A stretch of 64,000 nucleotides of DNA from Fibrobacter sp. UWH6 (GCF_900142465.1 NZ_FRAX01000001.1:310001-374000); one strand, 5' to 3'. Counted from the stretch's first letter, positions 1 through 11,185 are shown. Translations and numbers: made by a program. Notes: generated by a model not told the origin, from the letters alone.

Positions 1-409
1 TGGACTTGGGGAGAATGCCGCTTGCGACCAGCGGGTGTACGCCAAGGATAAAGCCTGTGGCGTGGCAACCGGGGTTAGCAATGCGCTTTGCTGTGCTGAT
101 GGCCTTGCGCTGTTCTGCAGAAAGTTCGGGCATGCCGTAAGTCCAGTCCGGGTTCACACGGTGAGCCGTGGAAGCGTCGATGATTACGGTGTTCGGATTG
201 GTGCAGAGCGCTGCACTTTCCACGGCGGCTGCATCGGGCAGGCACAGGAAAGTCACGTCGGATTCATTGATCAAGCGCTGGCGTTCGGCGGTATCCTTAC
301 GCAGTTCCTGGGAAATGCGCAGAACTTCGATATCGTTACGCTTTGCGAGTCGATCATAAATCTGAAGACCGGTGGTACCAGCTTCGCCATCAACAAAAAT
401 CTTGAACAT
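1..409 (-). CDS. argC: N-acetyl-gamma-glutamyl-phosphate reductase (3' part cut off by window edge)
   Basis: NADPH-dependent reductase of arginine biosynthesis that converts N-acetyl-glutamyl phosphate to the semialdehyde in the cytoplasm. The reverse strand reads from ATG at 409 with an N-terminus MFKIFVDGEAGTTGLQIYDR, the glycine-rich nucleotide-binding start of the shorter (type 2) ArgC family. Further on are a DAS-x-AHR stretch and NPGC, which holds the catalytic cysteine. About 136 codons are present and the frame is open at base 1, so the C-terminal half lies outside. A purine-rich ribosome site (AAGGAA) precedes the ATG. Identity is firm; the full length cannot be judged. Confidence 0.93.
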   Translation of the reverse strand, partial: MFKIFVDGEAGTTGLQIYDRLAKRNDIEVLRISQELRKDTAERQRLINESDVTFLCLPDAAAVESAALCTNPNTVIIDASTAHRVNPDWTYGMPELSAEQRKAISTAKRIANPGCHATGFILGVHPLVASGILPKS

Positions 410-419
410 TGCTTTTATT

Positions 420-586
420 CCTTAGGAAATCAGGGATGAGGTCGCGACGATGTCGCTTTGAGGTCGCTCGCTGTGCTCGCTAGAGGTAAGTTAAATTGTC
501 GCAGCGAAGCCGCTATTCCTTAGCTCAAAGGGCCTTTGGCCCGCCCTCATGCCTCAGAGCACCGCAGGTGCGTCCTCATACCGTCG
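420..586. repeat. intergenic mosaic of short GC hairpins
   Basis: The gap between argC and the next minus-strand gene is built of small perfect hairpins such as GGGCCTTTGGCCC and GCACCGCAGGTGC. They are interspersed with TGAGGTCGC and CCTCATGCCTCAGAGC motifs. The same building blocks return between groES and groEL at 10,646-10,819 and, in altered form, in three other gaps. No convincing ORF is present. It may be a family-specific intergenic repeat or a transcript-end element; function unknown. Confidence 0.55.
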
Positions 587-1084
587 TTACTTACCAGCGC
601 CGCAGCACTTCTTGTACTTCTTGCCAGAACCGCAGGGGCACGGATCGTTACGGCCGACATCCGGACCGGTCTTCTTCACGGTTTCCTGCTTGACTGCACG
701 GCCGTCATAGAAGAACCATGCGCCACCAACCTTGTGGAATTCGCCCAGTTCGTGGTGGTTACGGGTGATGTTGCCCTGCTTGAAGCGAGCTACGAATTCG
801 ACCCAGCCGATGTTCTTTTCTTCTTCGGTCTTGGTCTGCTTGATTTCGATGCCCAGCCATTCGGATTCCTTGCTCCATGCTTCGACGCTAGCTTCGTCGA
901 AATCGGAACGCTGAGTAGCTTCCAGGGATTCCTTGAGCCATGCGATTTCGTGCTTGGCGTAAGCGGTGTAGCGAGAACGCATCAGTGCTTCGGGAGAAGC
1001 GGCGAGAGCAGTCTGCTTGATGACCGGTTCGCAGCATTCGCAATATTCTTTACCGGAACCACAGGGGCATAAATCTTGAGCCAT
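587..1084 (-). CDS. YchJ-like SEC-C motif protein
   Basis: A 165-aa cytoplasmic protein with a SEC-C zinc-binding motif at each end: [13 protein letters not shown] at residues 6-18 and [13 protein letters not shown] near the C-terminus. Between them lies a YchJ/UPF0225-type domain ([11 protein letters not shown], then WVEFVARFK). The SEC-C motif binds zinc through its Cys residues and is known from the SecA tail, but the function of YchJ proteins is not established. A GAGG ribosome site lies 6 bases before ATG 1084. It is the normal length for the family. Next on the same strand is a methyltransferase gene, with no sign of tight coupling. Confidence 0.88.
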   Translation of the reverse strand: MAQDLCPCGSGKEYCECCEPVIKQTALAASPEALMRSRYTAYAKHEIAWLKESLEATQRSDFDEASVEAWSKESEWLGIEIKQTKTEEEKNIGWVEFVARFKQGNITRNHHELGEFHKVGGAWFFYDGRAVKQETVKKTGPDVGRNDPCPCGSGKKYKKCCGAGK

Positions 1085-1184
1085 AATAACCTCGTTAAAA
1101 GTGTGAAAAATTTACAGCGAAAAAGATAGAAAAAAGGTTAAAGGATAAAGTTTAAAGTTTAAAGGCGGTAGGCTGTTTACGGCG

Positions 1185-1211
1185 AAAAAAAAAGGCGCGG
1201 GATGACCGCGC
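1185..1211 (-). terminator. intrinsic terminator
   Basis: On the minus strand GCGCGG-N5-CCGCGC (1195-1211) is followed by a run of nine T residues (1185-1193). It ends transcription leaving the methyltransferase gene at 1245 and separates it from the YchJ-like gene. Confidence 0.8.
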
Positions 1212-1244
1212 TCCTTTATCCTTTCGCCTATAACCTTTATGCTA

Positions 1245-1865
1245 CTACAGGCACTTCTTGAGAATCCAGAATTCTTCCTTACCTGCACGGTCGGGGAGGC
1301 TGTTTACGGCCGGGATGCGTTCAACCACATCGAAAACGCCGCCGAGACGAGCCATCAGTTCGCCTTCGCTGGTGCAGTGCGGAGGACCCTGCAGGGTCTT
1401 GCCGTTCATCAGCGGGTACATGAGGGAAATCAGCACTCCGTCGTCCTTCAGCATCTTGTAGCAGACTTCGAAGAATTCGTCGCGACGACCCGGATGGATT
1501 GCAGTGAAGGTACCGTAATCGTACACGATATCGAACTGCTGGCCGCCACGCTTCTGATCCTTGGGAGAAAGGGTGAACAAGTCCAGGTCCAGGGAACGGA
1601 GGTTCTTGTGCTTGCGGCTCAAGTGGTCCAGTTCATCGACTGCGGTTGCTGCGAAATCTACTGCCAGAACGTCATGGCCGCGCATGGCCCATGCTTCGGC
1701 GTCGTAACCAAAGCCTGCGCCAGGAACCAGCACGGAGCCGGTAGCGGGGCAGGAGGGGTTCTTGAAAAATTCCAGCAGGGCAGGGGTAGCCTTCTTGGTG
1801 TTCCAATAGTCCTTGCCTTCTGCGTAAAGATTATCCCAAAATTCCGGGAGGTTTTGTGTCAACAT
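1245..1865 (-). CDS. SAM-dependent methyltransferase, thiopurine methyltransferase (TPMT)-like
   Basis: A 206-aa class I methyltransferase. The N-terminus (FWDNLYAEGKDYWNTKK) resembles the W-x-x-xY-xxG-x-x-W entry motif of the TPMT family. The SAM-binding motif I is VLVPGAGFGYDAEAW around residues 45-60, followed by the acidic motif DVLAVDFAATAVDEL. A YDYGTFTAIHPGRRDEF stretch matches the family region after the FD(I/V)xYD motif. The likely reaction is S- or halide-methylation of small molecules, but the substrate cannot be read from sequence. The start has a clear AGGAAGG ribosome site. It lies downstream of rlmN on the same strand with an 86-base gap. Confidence 0.82.
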   Translation of the reverse strand: MLTQNLPEFWDNLYAEGKDYWNTKKATPALLEFFKNPSCPATGSVLVPGAGFGYDAEAWAMRGHDVLAVDFAATAVDELDHLSRKHKNLRSLDLDLFTLSPKDQKRGGQQFDIVYDYGTFTAIHPGRRDEFFEVCYKMLKDDGVLISLMYPLMNGKTLQGPPHCTSEGELMARLGGVFDVVERIPAVNSLPDRAGKEEFWILKKCL

Positions 1866-1951
1866 TATTTACCTTCCTGTTTGTTTCTCTTGCTAATTAC
1901 TTATCCTAATTCCAAATTTGATTCCGTCCTGGAGCCCTGTGCCGAACCTTG

Positions 1952-3076
1952 TCAGTCCTGCCTGGGCTTTGCGTCGGGGAGGCTGTGGCCTCTTTCAAAT
2001 GCTTCCTGGTTGTCCTTGTTCTTCTTGTAGGCCAGCTGTCCGCAGGCGGCCAGAATGTCGCGGCCACGGGCGGTACGGATGGTGATCTGGACCTGGGCTG
2101 CTCGGACCGCGGCGAGGAAGGTGTCCACTTCTTCGGGGGTAGGGGCGTGCAGGTTCGGGTCGTCGCCATCGTTTAAGATGATGGCGTTCACCTTGACGCG
2201 TCGGGGAGCGCAAATGCGGATCAGTTCCTTGGCGGCCTTGGGCGTACAGGTGATGTTCTGGATCAGAACGAATTCGAACGTCACATAATTATCGGTTCTA
2301 CGGATATATTCGTCTACCGCTTCCAAAAGTTTTTCGATGGGCCAGAGGTCATTTACCGGCATGACGGAAGAGCGGTATTCGTTATTGGTGCTGTTCAGGC
2401 TGATGGCCAGGCAGCAGGGCGTGTTGCGGTCCACCAGTTCCTTGATGCGGGGGACGACGCCGCTGGTGCTGACGGTCATGCGCTTGGAGCCCATGTTGAA
2501 CAGCTTCTGGTTGTGCAGAGTGCAGCAGACTCGGTGTACGTTTTCCAGGTTGTTCAGGGGTTCGCCCATGCCCATGAAGATGATGTTGGTGACCTGGGCG
2601 ATCTGACCTTCTTCGTTGAAGATGTTGTTGTCTTTCAGGTACCAGTTGACGTTCAGGATTTCTTCGAGGATTTCGCCGGCTTCGAGATTACGGAAGAAGC
2701 CCATCTTGGCGGTGCGGCAGAATGCGCAGTTCATGGCGCAGCCCACCTGGGTAGAAACGCAAACAGAAAAACGACCGTTGGCGGGGATCATCACGGTTTC
2801 GATGTGATATCCGTCATGGGTTTCGAACAACCATTTGACGGTTCCGTCTACGGAAACCATGTGCTGGTCTTCCTTGAGGGAGCGCAGCTCAAACTGGTTT
2901 GCCAACTTTTCGCGAAGTGCGGGTGAAATATTCACCATTTCGTCGTAGGAACGGACCTGCTGGCAGAACAGCCATTTCTGAATCTGGTCTGCTCTAAAAG
3001 GCTTTTCGTCGACGTCCCTAAGCCAAGCTTTCAGTTCGTCTGTGGTAAGTGTTTTTATGTTGCGCGGCCATTCCAT
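1952..3076 (-). CDS. rlmN: dual-specificity RNA methyltransferase RlmN
   Basis: Radical-SAM enzyme that methylates C2 of A2503 in 23S rRNA (and A37 of some tRNAs) using a [4Fe-4S] cluster. The cluster motif CxxxCxxC is seen as CAMNCAFC (Cys113, 117, 120 from the chosen start). Family signatures include FMGMGEPLNN, VSTSGVVP and the catalytic-site region before NAIILNDGDDPN. The 374-aa length is normal. I place the start at ATG 3076 rather than TTG 3085, because the TTG lies inside the probable -10 element TATCTTTG (3083-3090). That predicts an almost leaderless mRNA. Confidence 0.95.
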   Translation of the reverse strand: MEWPRNIKTLTTDELKAWLRDVDEKPFRADQIQKWLFCQQVRSYDEMVNISPALREKLANQFELRSLKEDQHMVSVDGTVKWLFETHDGYHIETVMIPANGRFSVCVSTQVGCAMNCAFCRTAKMGFFRNLEAGEILEEILNVNWYLKDNNIFNEEGQIAQVTNIIFMGMGEPLNNLENVHRVCCTLHNQKLFNMGSKRMTVSTSGVVPRIKELVDRNTPCCLAISLNSTNNEYRSSVMPVNDLWPIEKLLEAVDEYIRRTDNYVTFEFVLIQNITCTPKAAKELIRICAPRRVKVNAIILNDGDDPNLHAPTPEEVDTFLAAVRAAQVQITIRTARGRDILAACGQLAYKKNKDNQEAFERGHSLPDAKPRQD

Positions 3077-3082
3077 AGGTCG

Positions 3083-3113
3083 CAAAGATAGTAAAAAATA
3101 GCCTTTTTGTTAA
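3083..3113 (-). promoter_or_regulatory. rlmN promoter, leaderless type
   Basis: On the minus strand TTAACA, a 17-base spacer and TATCTTTG (3083-3090) precede the rlmN ATG at 3076. Counting from the -10, transcription would start about two bases before the ATG, with no room for a ribosome binding site. Confidence 0.6.
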
Positions 3114-3123
3114 GGGTCGTAGA

Positions 3124-3471
3124 TTACGGCTGTGACTTGTGTCTGATGTTTTCGATGTAGTCGTTGCAACGGTTTGGCGAAGCTGCGATCTTGGCCGGTT
3201 CCGAAGCCCTGCAATTGTCTTCCATTTCGTAAAAATTGTACAGTTTGTCCACTTCCTGGAATAGTTCGGTCAGGGTCATTTTGCAGGCCGTGGCTAGGAC
3301 GCTCATGGTGAAAATAGAGGGGGCTCTCTTGCCGCTTTCGACTTGGGAGATGAACTGGCGGGTAATATGGGATTTGAGGGCGAGTCCCAGCTGGGTTAGC
3401 CCTGTTTTTTGACGTTTGGCGAGAAAAATGTGCTGGATGACTTTCGATAAGATGATTTGCTTGTAGATCAT
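3124..3471 (-). CDS. XRE-family helix-turn-helix regulator
   Basis: A 115-aa DNA-binding protein. Residues about 12-68 form a Cro/CI-type HTH: QKTGLTQLGLALKSHITRQF, then ISQVESGKRAPSIFTMSVLA, with the typical Q-x-x-L-A and S-x-x-E-x-G-x-R-x-P pattern. The tail (about 45 residues) is unrecognised and could be a dimerisation or sensing segment. Target genes are unknown. It sits between tRNA-Arg and rlmN, 47 bases upstream of rlmN. Codon use is similar to its neighbours. A GGAGGA ribosome site lies at a good distance from ATG 3471. Confidence 0.85.
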   Translation of the reverse strand: MIYKQIILSKVIQHIFLAKRQKTGLTQLGLALKSHITRQFISQVESGKRAPSIFTMSVLATACKMTLTELFQEVDKLYNFYEMEDNCRASEPAKIAASPNRCNDYIENIRHKSQP

Positions 3472-3629
3472 TTTTCCTCCACGGCGTGGTATGGGTAATA
3501 ATGTGTTCCTGTTTTTAACCTTGTATGTAAATTTAGAATAAAATTAAACGCGCCGTGCAAACAACTGTTTGCAAAATGAAGGACAGTTTGAAAAGTTTTT
3601 GAAACAAAATGTCTGGGGAGGTGTAAAAC

Positions 3630-3657
3630 GAAAAAAACAGTAAGATCTCTCTTACTG
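3630..3657 (-). terminator. tRNA terminator
   Basis: Stem CAGTAAG/CTTACTG (3638-3657) with a 6-base loop, followed on the minus strand by seven T residues. It lies just past the 3' end of tRNA-Arg. T residues also follow on the plus side, so it may work in both directions. Confidence 0.8.
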
Positions 3658-3665
3658 CTTTTTTC

Positions 3666-3739
<74 letters not shown>

Positions 3740-3781
3740 GTTTTTGTTTTGTTGTTTGACTCTCGTCTTTCAACGCGCACA

Positions 3782-3809
3782 AAGATAGATTATTCACGAT
3801 ATTTGTCAA
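3782..3809 (-). promoter_or_regulatory. promoter of tRNA-Arg
   Basis: TTGACA (3804-3809), 16-base spacer, TATCTT (3782-3787) continuing as TATCTTTG on the minus strand. Predicted transcription start is near 3775, giving a leader of about 36 bases before the mature tRNA. The perfect -35 makes it the best-defined promoter in the left half of the window. Confidence 0.7.
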
Positions 3810-3913
3810 GGGTAATTCCTAAAAAAAATGATTTTTTTTGAAAAAAGTTTTTATGGGGGGGCTTTAGACCCCTCTTTTCATGTTCCTTAAAGGTATGATG
3901 TTCTCGTATTAGC

Positions 3914-3921
3914 TATCTTTG
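3914..3921 (+). promoter_or_regulatory. -10 element TATCTTTG upstream of the PBP1A gene
   Basis: TATCTTTG occurs 30 bases before the PBP start, the same octamer as in the rlmN and tRNA-Arg promoters. No clear -35 hexamer is visible at the usual spacing. Confidence 0.45.
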
Positions 3922-3950
3922 TCCCCAAATTTTTAACCTTATATATTATA

Positions 3951-6251
3951 ATGAATAAAGTTAAAGCTGTCCTAATGAATGTCCTTCAGATTTTGAAGGG
4001 CTGGTTCACCGATAAAAAGGTGCTGATTTGGCTCGGAATCCTGGCTTTGCCGGTGATTATCGCTTTTGTGACGGTTGTGGCGGTGTACAACCACTTTGCG
4101 CCGGAGCTGCCCTCCCTTTCTCAGCTGGAGCAGATCAATCCCAAGCTGGTCACGAAGATTAACGACATGAACGGCGAAATTGCCCACGAGTATTTCGTGG
4201 AACGTCGCGAATGGACTCCCTTCGACTCGATTCCGGAAGATGCGATCCATGCGGTGATGGCTACCGAAGACCGTGCCTTCTATGATCACTGGGGTATGAA
4301 CGTGTGGGCGATTCCGTCTGCCATTCTGGAAAGTGCGACCTCGGGCAAGAAGCTCCGCGGTGCCTCTACCTTGACCCAGCAGCTGACCAAGCTCCTGTTC
4401 CTGACGCCGGAACGAACCATTTCCCGTAAGATCAAGGAAATGATGACCGCCATCCGCATCGAACAGACCTATACCAAGAAGGAAATTCTTGAATTCTACA
4501 TGAATGAAGTTTACCTGTCTGGCGGTAACTATGGTTTCCAGGCTGCAGGCAAGTTCTACTTCGGTCGCCCCCTGGACAGTCTGACCATTCCTGAATATGC
4601 TGTTCTTGCCGGTATGCTCCAGCGTCCGGAAGCTTACCGCCCCGACCGTCATCCCAAGGCTTCACTGGAACGCCGCAACACGGTGCTCTATGCCATGCGC
4701 GATGCCGGCTACATCAATAATGATGATTATCATAAGTATATCGAAACTCCGATCACCCTGGCCAAGAAGGAAGTGAATAACGATGCCGGCCTGTACTTCT
4801 ACGAAGAAATCCGTAAGTACATGGAAAAGAAGTATGGCGAAAACTCCCTCTATGCCGATGGTGTGACTATTAATAGTACCATCGACCCGGCCATCCAGGC
4901 TTATGCCGATAGCGTTGCCCGCGTGCAGGTGGAAAAGGTTCGCCGCCGCGTCAAGTACCGCACCACACGCCGTCTGCTCTTGACCAAGAAGTATGATATG
5001 CCCGAAGATAGCGTGGTGGCACACTTCGACAGCATTTATGCCGATTTCAAGAAGAATTATCTGGCTGCCGATACCGCTGCCGACTTGACCAAGCGCCGTT
5101 ATCCGGATAGTATCCGCTATCATCATGCCGAAGTGGCCGCCATCCTTATCGAAAACGAGACGGGCGCAATCCGTGCCATGGTGGGTGGTAGCGACTGGAA
5201 CGCCTCCCGCTGGAATCGTGCCGTACAGTCCTTGCGTCAGCCCGGGTCCTCTTTCAAGCCCATCGTCTATTCCACCGCAATGGATAACGGTGCAAGCCCC
5301 TGCGACTCCGTGAACGACCAGCCTGTGAGCATTCCCGACCCGGATGACAAGAACCCCAACAAGGTGTGGCGTCCGGCCAACTTCGAACATGACTTCGAAG
5401 GTATGATGACGCTCCGCCGCGCCCTGTACCGTTCCAAGAACCTGCCTGCTATTTTGACGGGTATGAAGTACGGCCTGAACAATGTGGTGAACTACGCCCG
5501 CAAGTTCGGTATCGTTCGCGCTCCGTTGATGGCTGTGCCTAGCTTGGCTCTGGGTTCCGTGGGTGCAACCCTGATGGAAATGACGTCTGCCTATACAGTG
5601 TTCCCCAATGGCGGTAACCGTATTGAACCTTACATGATCGAATCTATCGTGGACCGCAACGGCGAAGTGATCGAACGTAACTCCAAGGTGGAACACGAAG
5701 TGCTGCGCCCGGCTTCTGCCTACCTGATGGTGGACATTCTGAAGGACGTGAACATTCGCGGTACTGCCGCCCGTGTGTATGCCAACGGCTTTACCCATCC
5801 CAGTGGTGGTAAGACGGGTACCACAAACGATTACACGGACTGCTGGTATATCGGTTTCACGAAGCAGTACACCATGGGTGTCTGGGTTGGCTCCGATAAT
5901 CCGGGTTCCCTGGGTGCAGGTCATACCGGTACTGAAGATGCCCTGCCTGTCTGGATTGCCGTGATGAAGGAACTGCATAAGGATCTGCCCCGCAAGCCCT
6001 TCCCGGTTCCCTCCGGCGTTGTAAGCAAGGGCGTTTGCAACCACACGGGTAAGGCTGCCGGTGAGTTCTGCTCCGAAAAGACCGTCTGCCTGTATACCGC
6101 TGGTTATGCTCCTACTGAAACTTGCGACGGTAACCACTTCGAAGTGAAGACCAAGTCTGCTGACGATGCCACCCTCTTTAGTAACAAGGGTGCGGTAAGC
6201 AGCCCGGCCACGTCCGCCGGTGGGGCTAAGAAAGCCCGCAAGATGTTCTAG
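3951..6251 (+). CDS. mrcA: bifunctional penicillin-binding protein 1A
   Basis: A 766-aa inner-membrane enzyme that polymerises lipid II and cross-links peptidoglycan. A single membrane helix (residues about 25-48) precedes the GT51 glycosyltransferase domain with its catalytic glutamate in ATEDRAFYDHWG (E106) and GASTLTQQLTKLLF. The transpeptidase domain has SxxK (S433-K436 in PGSSFKP), SKN and KTG (K621-G623). The C-terminal tail contains several Cys residues and a low-complexity Ala/Ser/Lys end. Length is usual for class A PBPs. The MMPL exporter gene follows closely and may be co-transcribed. Confidence 0.95.
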   Translation: MNKVKAVLMNVLQILKGWFTDKKVLIWLGILALPVIIAFVTVVAVYNHFAPELPSLSQLEQINPKLVTKINDMNGEIAHEYFVERREWTPFDSIPEDAIHAVMATEDRAFYDHWGMNVWAIPSAILESATSGKKLRGASTLTQQLTKLLFLTPERTISRKIKEMMTAIRIEQTYTKKEILEFYMNEVYLSGGNYGFQAAGKFYFGRPLDSLTIPEYAVLAGMLQRPEAYRPDRHPKASLERRNTVLYAMRDAGYINNDDYHKYIETPITLAKKEVNNDAGLYFYEEIRKYMEKKYGENSLYADGVTINSTIDPAIQAYADSVARVQVEKVRRRVKYRTTRRLLLTKKYDMPEDSVVAHFDSIYADFKKNYLAADTAADLTKRRYPDSIRYHHAEVAAILIENETGAIRAMVGGSDWNASRWNRAVQSLRQPGSSFKPIVYSTAMDNGASPCDSVNDQPVSIPDPDDKNPNKVWRPANFEHDFEGMMTLRRALYRSKNLPAILTGMKYGLNNVVNYARKFGIVRAPLMAVPSLALGSVGATLMEMTSAYTVFPNGGNRIEPYMIESIVDRNGEVIERNSKVEHEVLRPASAYLMVDILKDVNIRGTAARVYANGFTHPSGGKTGTTNDYTDCWYIGFTKQYTMGVWVGSDNPGSLGAGHTGTEDALPVWIAVMKELHKDLPRKPFPVPSGVVSKGVCNHTGKAAGEFCSEKTVCLYTAGYAPTETCDGNHFEVKTKSADDATLFSNKGAVSSPATSAGGAKKARKMF

Positions 6252-6289
6252 GAAAAGTGTTTGAAAAGAAGAGGATAGGAGGTCTTCTG

Positions 6290-8902
6290 ATGGATGGTAA
6301 AATGAATAAGAAATCGTTTACTGAAAAATTTTCTGGCTGGTATATCCCGCTGATTTGCAGAAACAAGTTCAAGGCTCTGGCCTTCTACCTAGTGTTGGCG
6401 GTACTCTGTGCCATTCCCATCCTGTTTAAGCCTGGTCTTAAGCTGGATGCGGACTTGTCCCACTTGCTGCCGGAAGATACGCCTAGCGTCAAGGCTCTGC
6501 AGGAATCCTTCAGCCGTTTCGGTAGTACGGACCGTTTCATGATTGCCATCCAGAGCGAAGACGTCGAACTCGTTGCCGCCCTGCAGGATTCTATCAGTGC
6601 ATACATCCACAAGAACTGGACTGGCGATTTCGTCTCGACTCAGGTCGATAACGACAACCAGTTCTTCAAGGATAACGCCCTGCTTTACCTGCCTTCGAAG
6701 CATCTGGAACGCATCCGCGACAATCTTGAAGATCTGCAGCTGGAAATCGGCCGCAAGAATGGTCCTCTGGTGGTTGACCTGATGGATGGTCTGTCCGACA
6801 GTTCTGCCTCTGCCGAAAAGAAAGAACGTGTCTGGTTTGACGCCAACCTCCCGCAGGAACTGGGCCTCCCCGAAGAAGCGGTTAGCGCCTTTGATTCCTT
6901 CTTCAAGAAGAAGGCCAAGGATGATACCTTACAGCAGGCAAAGTCTGGCGAAGAATGGAATCCCAAGGCTTTCTTGCCGGCTCATCTGAAAACTCGCCTG
7001 ATCGGCACTCCTCCTCCGGAAGACTATGATGGCAAGATCCTCTTTAACGGTGTGGTGAACGCCAAACTGATCAAGCCTTCTACCGACTATGAATTCGTGA
7101 CCCATATTCTGGCAAGCACCGATTCCCTGTTGAGCTACTTCGGTTCCAAGACTTACCCCGTGCCTACCCGTTTTACTGTTGAAGGTACTTACGAAGGTCT
7201 GAAGGAAGTGGATGAAGTGGCTAACGACAGTATCTTCTCCTTCGGCATTAGCCTTGTCCTGATCTTCATCTTGACCATGGTGTTCTTCCGCAGCGTGAAG
7301 GGCCCTGTGCTGGTGACTGCCTCTGTGCTGTACGCCTGCATTCCTACCCTGGCATTTACCGCCCTGCTGTACGGTAAGATGAACCCCTTTACCGTTTTTG
7401 TGGCTTCCATTATCTTGGGTATCGGTATTGACTACTCCATCCATATTTTGGGTACGGCACAAAAGCTGCTGAGCAAGAACGCCTCTTTGGAAGAAGTGCT
7501 GGAAATGGCCCAGCAGAAAATGATGAAGCCTTTCATTCTGGCAAGTTTCACCACCATCGCAGCCTTCCTGACCTTGCTTGCTGCACACTTCCGCGGCTTC
7601 TATGAATTCGGCGTGGTGGCTTCTTGCGGTGTGCTGTTCAGTATGCTGACCTCCTTGCTGGTGCTGCCTGTATTTATCAGATGCATGGGCGGTATTCCCG
7701 CTGCACCTAATAACAGTCTGCTTCCCAAGTCCTGGAGCGACAAGCAAGTCTTTAACTTCTTTAAGTATGCGGCCATTATCGGCTTCATTCTTGGTGGCAT
7801 CTCCCTGTACTTTGCCCAGGATGTGGACTTCGAACACAACATGCGCAACCTGCGCCGCGTTTCTACCACGGTAAAGACTTCCAAGAACAAGATTTCTACC
7901 AAGGTGACCCGTGCCACCAACCGTGCCGTGACATCCACTCCGGCCGCCGTCATGGGTTCCAAGCCCGAACAGCTTGATATGCTGTACGATACCTTGATGG
8001 TCCGACTCCATGTGGAAAAGGATTCTACCCTGGGTAGCTTCCTGACCTTGAAGAGCTTTGTGCCGCCTATGGATTCCCAGAAGGCCCGCCTCGAAATCAT
8101 CGAGGAAATTCGCGACCTGGCAGAAGCCCGTGTCTTTGACCGCGCCGAAGGCGAGGATTCCGCAAACATCGCTTCTCTCCGTCAGCTGGCCAAGGTCGAG
8201 GAATCCTTCACTCCCGAAGACGTTCCTAGCTGGACTCTGGACCTCCTCCGCGAAAAGGATGGCTCCTATGGCAAGATCGGCTTTATCTACGGTGACTTCC
8301 CCAGCTGGGATGCCCACGCCCTGCACCGCTTCCAGGAACGTTATGGCCACTGGAACTTCGACGGCGAAGACCTGCGCACCTTCTCTTCCCAGTTCATTCT
8401 CTCTGACGTGATTGAATCCGTGAAGCAGGACAGCTTCCGCCTGGCCCTGGCCATCATCCTGGTGATCTTCGGAACCTTGGCCGTGTCCTTCCGCAAGCCC
8501 AAGCTCTTCATTAGCGGCTGCATTTCCTTCGGCATGGGCACCTTGCTGACTCTGGGCGTACTTGGCGCCTTGACCCACTTCCTGGATTTCGGCAAGATCA
8601 GCATTTATAATGTGATCGTCATTCCCATGACCCTGGGTATCGGCATCGACGCTACCATCCACTTCATTACCTCTTGGATGTCCGACAAGAACATGACCCT
8701 CCGCCAGCTTATGGACAACACCGGCCGTAACGTGATGGCCAGCTCCATGACCACTATCGCCGGCTTCGTGGGCTTCCTCTTTACCACCCATCGCGGCCTG
8801 AAGGGCATCGGTGACCTGGCTTGCCTAGGCATCTTCATTTTCCTGATTACCAGCGTGGTATTCTCCATGTTCCTTTGCCAGGCATGGCTTAAGAAGAAGT
8901 AG
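6290..8902 (+). CDS. MMPL/RND-family exporter
   Basis: An 870-aa inner-membrane transporter. Two similar halves each have one helix, a large periplasmic loop and a cluster of helices (residues about 310-430 and 710-865). The cores are GIGIDYSIHILG in the first half and GIGIDATIHFIT in the second, the GxxxDY-like signature of MMPL/hopanoid-type RND proteins. The probable cargo is lipid or a lipid-linked molecule, driven by proton flow, but this is inferred from the family. I choose ATG 6290 because AGGAGG lies 7 bases ahead; the GTG at 6257 has no ribosome site. It starts 38 bases after PBP1A. Confidence 0.87.
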   Translation: MDGKMNKKSFTEKFSGWYIPLICRNKFKALAFYLVLAVLCAIPILFKPGLKLDADLSHLLPEDTPSVKALQESFSRFGSTDRFMIAIQSEDVELVAALQDSISAYIHKNWTGDFVSTQVDNDNQFFKDNALLYLPSKHLERIRDNLEDLQLEIGRKNGPLVVDLMDGLSDSSASAEKKERVWFDANLPQELGLPEEAVSAFDSFFKKKAKDDTLQQAKSGEEWNPKAFLPAHLKTRLIGTPPPEDYDGKILFNGVVNAKLIKPSTDYEFVTHILASTDSLLSYFGSKTYPVPTRFTVEGTYEGLKEVDEVANDSIFSFGISLVLIFILTMVFFRSVKGPVLVTASVLYACIPTLAFTALLYGKMNPFTVFVASIILGIGIDYSIHILGTAQKLLSKNASLEEVLEMAQQKMMKPFILASFTTIAAFLTLLAAHFRGFYEFGVVASCGVLFSMLTSLLVLPVFIRCMGGIPAAPNNSLLPKSWSDKQVFNFFKYAAIIGFILGGISLYFAQDVDFEHNMRNLRRVSTTVKTSKNKISTKVTRATNRAVTSTPAAVMGSKPEQLDMLYDTLMVRLHVEKDSTLGSFLTLKSFVPPMDSQKARLEIIEEIRDLAEARVFDRAEGEDSANIASLRQLAKVEESFTPEDVPSWTLDLLREKDGSYGKIGFIYGDFPSWDAHALHRFQERYGHWNFDGEDLRTFSSQFILSDVIESVKQDSFRLALAIILVIFGTLAVSFRKPKLFISGCISFGMGTLLTLGVLGALTHFLDFGKISIYNVIVIPMTLGIGIDATIHFITSWMSDKNMTLRQLMDNTGRNVMASSMTTIAGFVGFLFTTHRGLKGIGDLACLGIFIFLITSVVFSMFLCQAWLKKK

Positions 8903-8929
8903 TCAGAAAGAACAAAGCATACAGAAAAA

Positions 8930-8960
8930 GGGCTGCGGTTTTAAACCGCAGCCCTTTGTT
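8930..8960 (+). terminator. bidirectional terminator
   Basis: Stem GGGCTGCGGTTT/AAACCGCAGCCC (8930-8954) is preceded by five A residues and followed by TTTGTT. It lies between the convergent MMPL gene (plus) and groL (minus) and can serve both. Confidence 0.8.
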
Positions 8961-9013
8961 CGTAAAGGGGAAAAAATCCTAGATCGCGGGGGAGACCCCG
9001 CGAGAAGGCTTTA

Positions 9014-10819
<1,806 letters not shown>

Positions 10820-11101
10820 TTAAAGAGTTGCGAAGATGTCGGATTCCTTGATGATCAGGTAGTTTTCGCCTTCGACGGAGATTTCGGTGCCGCTGTACTT
10901 GCCGTAGATAACCACGTCGCCAACCTTGACTTCCATAGCAACGGTTTCGCCGTTTTCAGTCTTGCGGCCCGGGCCTACTGCCACGACCTTACCCTGCATG
11001 GGCTTTTCCTTGGCGTTATCCGGGATGAAGAGGCCGGAGGAGGTCTTCTGTTCGGCTTCAGCCGGCTTTACAACGATGCGATCTGCTAAAGGCTTGATCA
11101 T
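10820..11101 (-). CDS. groS: co-chaperonin GroES (10 kDa)
   Basis: Lid of the GroEL chamber, 93 aa. The sequence starts [20 protein letters not shown] and contains the mobile-loop segment [14 protein letters not shown] and the closing [11 protein letters not shown]-type end (here [12 protein letters not shown]). I take ATG 11101, which has AAAGGA at a proper distance. A longer frame from 11128 would add nine residues not found in the family. It is first in the groES-groEL operon, with a leader of about 80 bases containing a possible sigma-54 site. Confidence 0.97.
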   Translation of the reverse strand: MIKPLADRIVVKPAEAEQKTSSGLFIPDNAKEKPMQGKVVAVGPGRKTENGETVAMEVKVGDVVIYGKYSGTEISVEGENYLIIKESDIFATL

Positions 11102-11185
11102 TTTTCTGTCCTTTGTTGCGGGCTCCACGTTCGGGAAACCCTATTGTTTAAACTGTTGGCCTTGGGGGCCTTTTTTTGTTTCGCC

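Noticed and set aside
4662-6137. 491-codon open frame on the minus strand opposite the PBP1A gene
   Set aside because: Mirror of a strongly biased gene; His/Gly/Val-rich composition typical of antisense translation.
6929-8791. 620-codon open frame on the minus strand opposite the MMPL gene
   Set aside because: Antisense shadow; Gln/His/Gly-rich with no recognisable domain, while the sense strand is a clear transporter.
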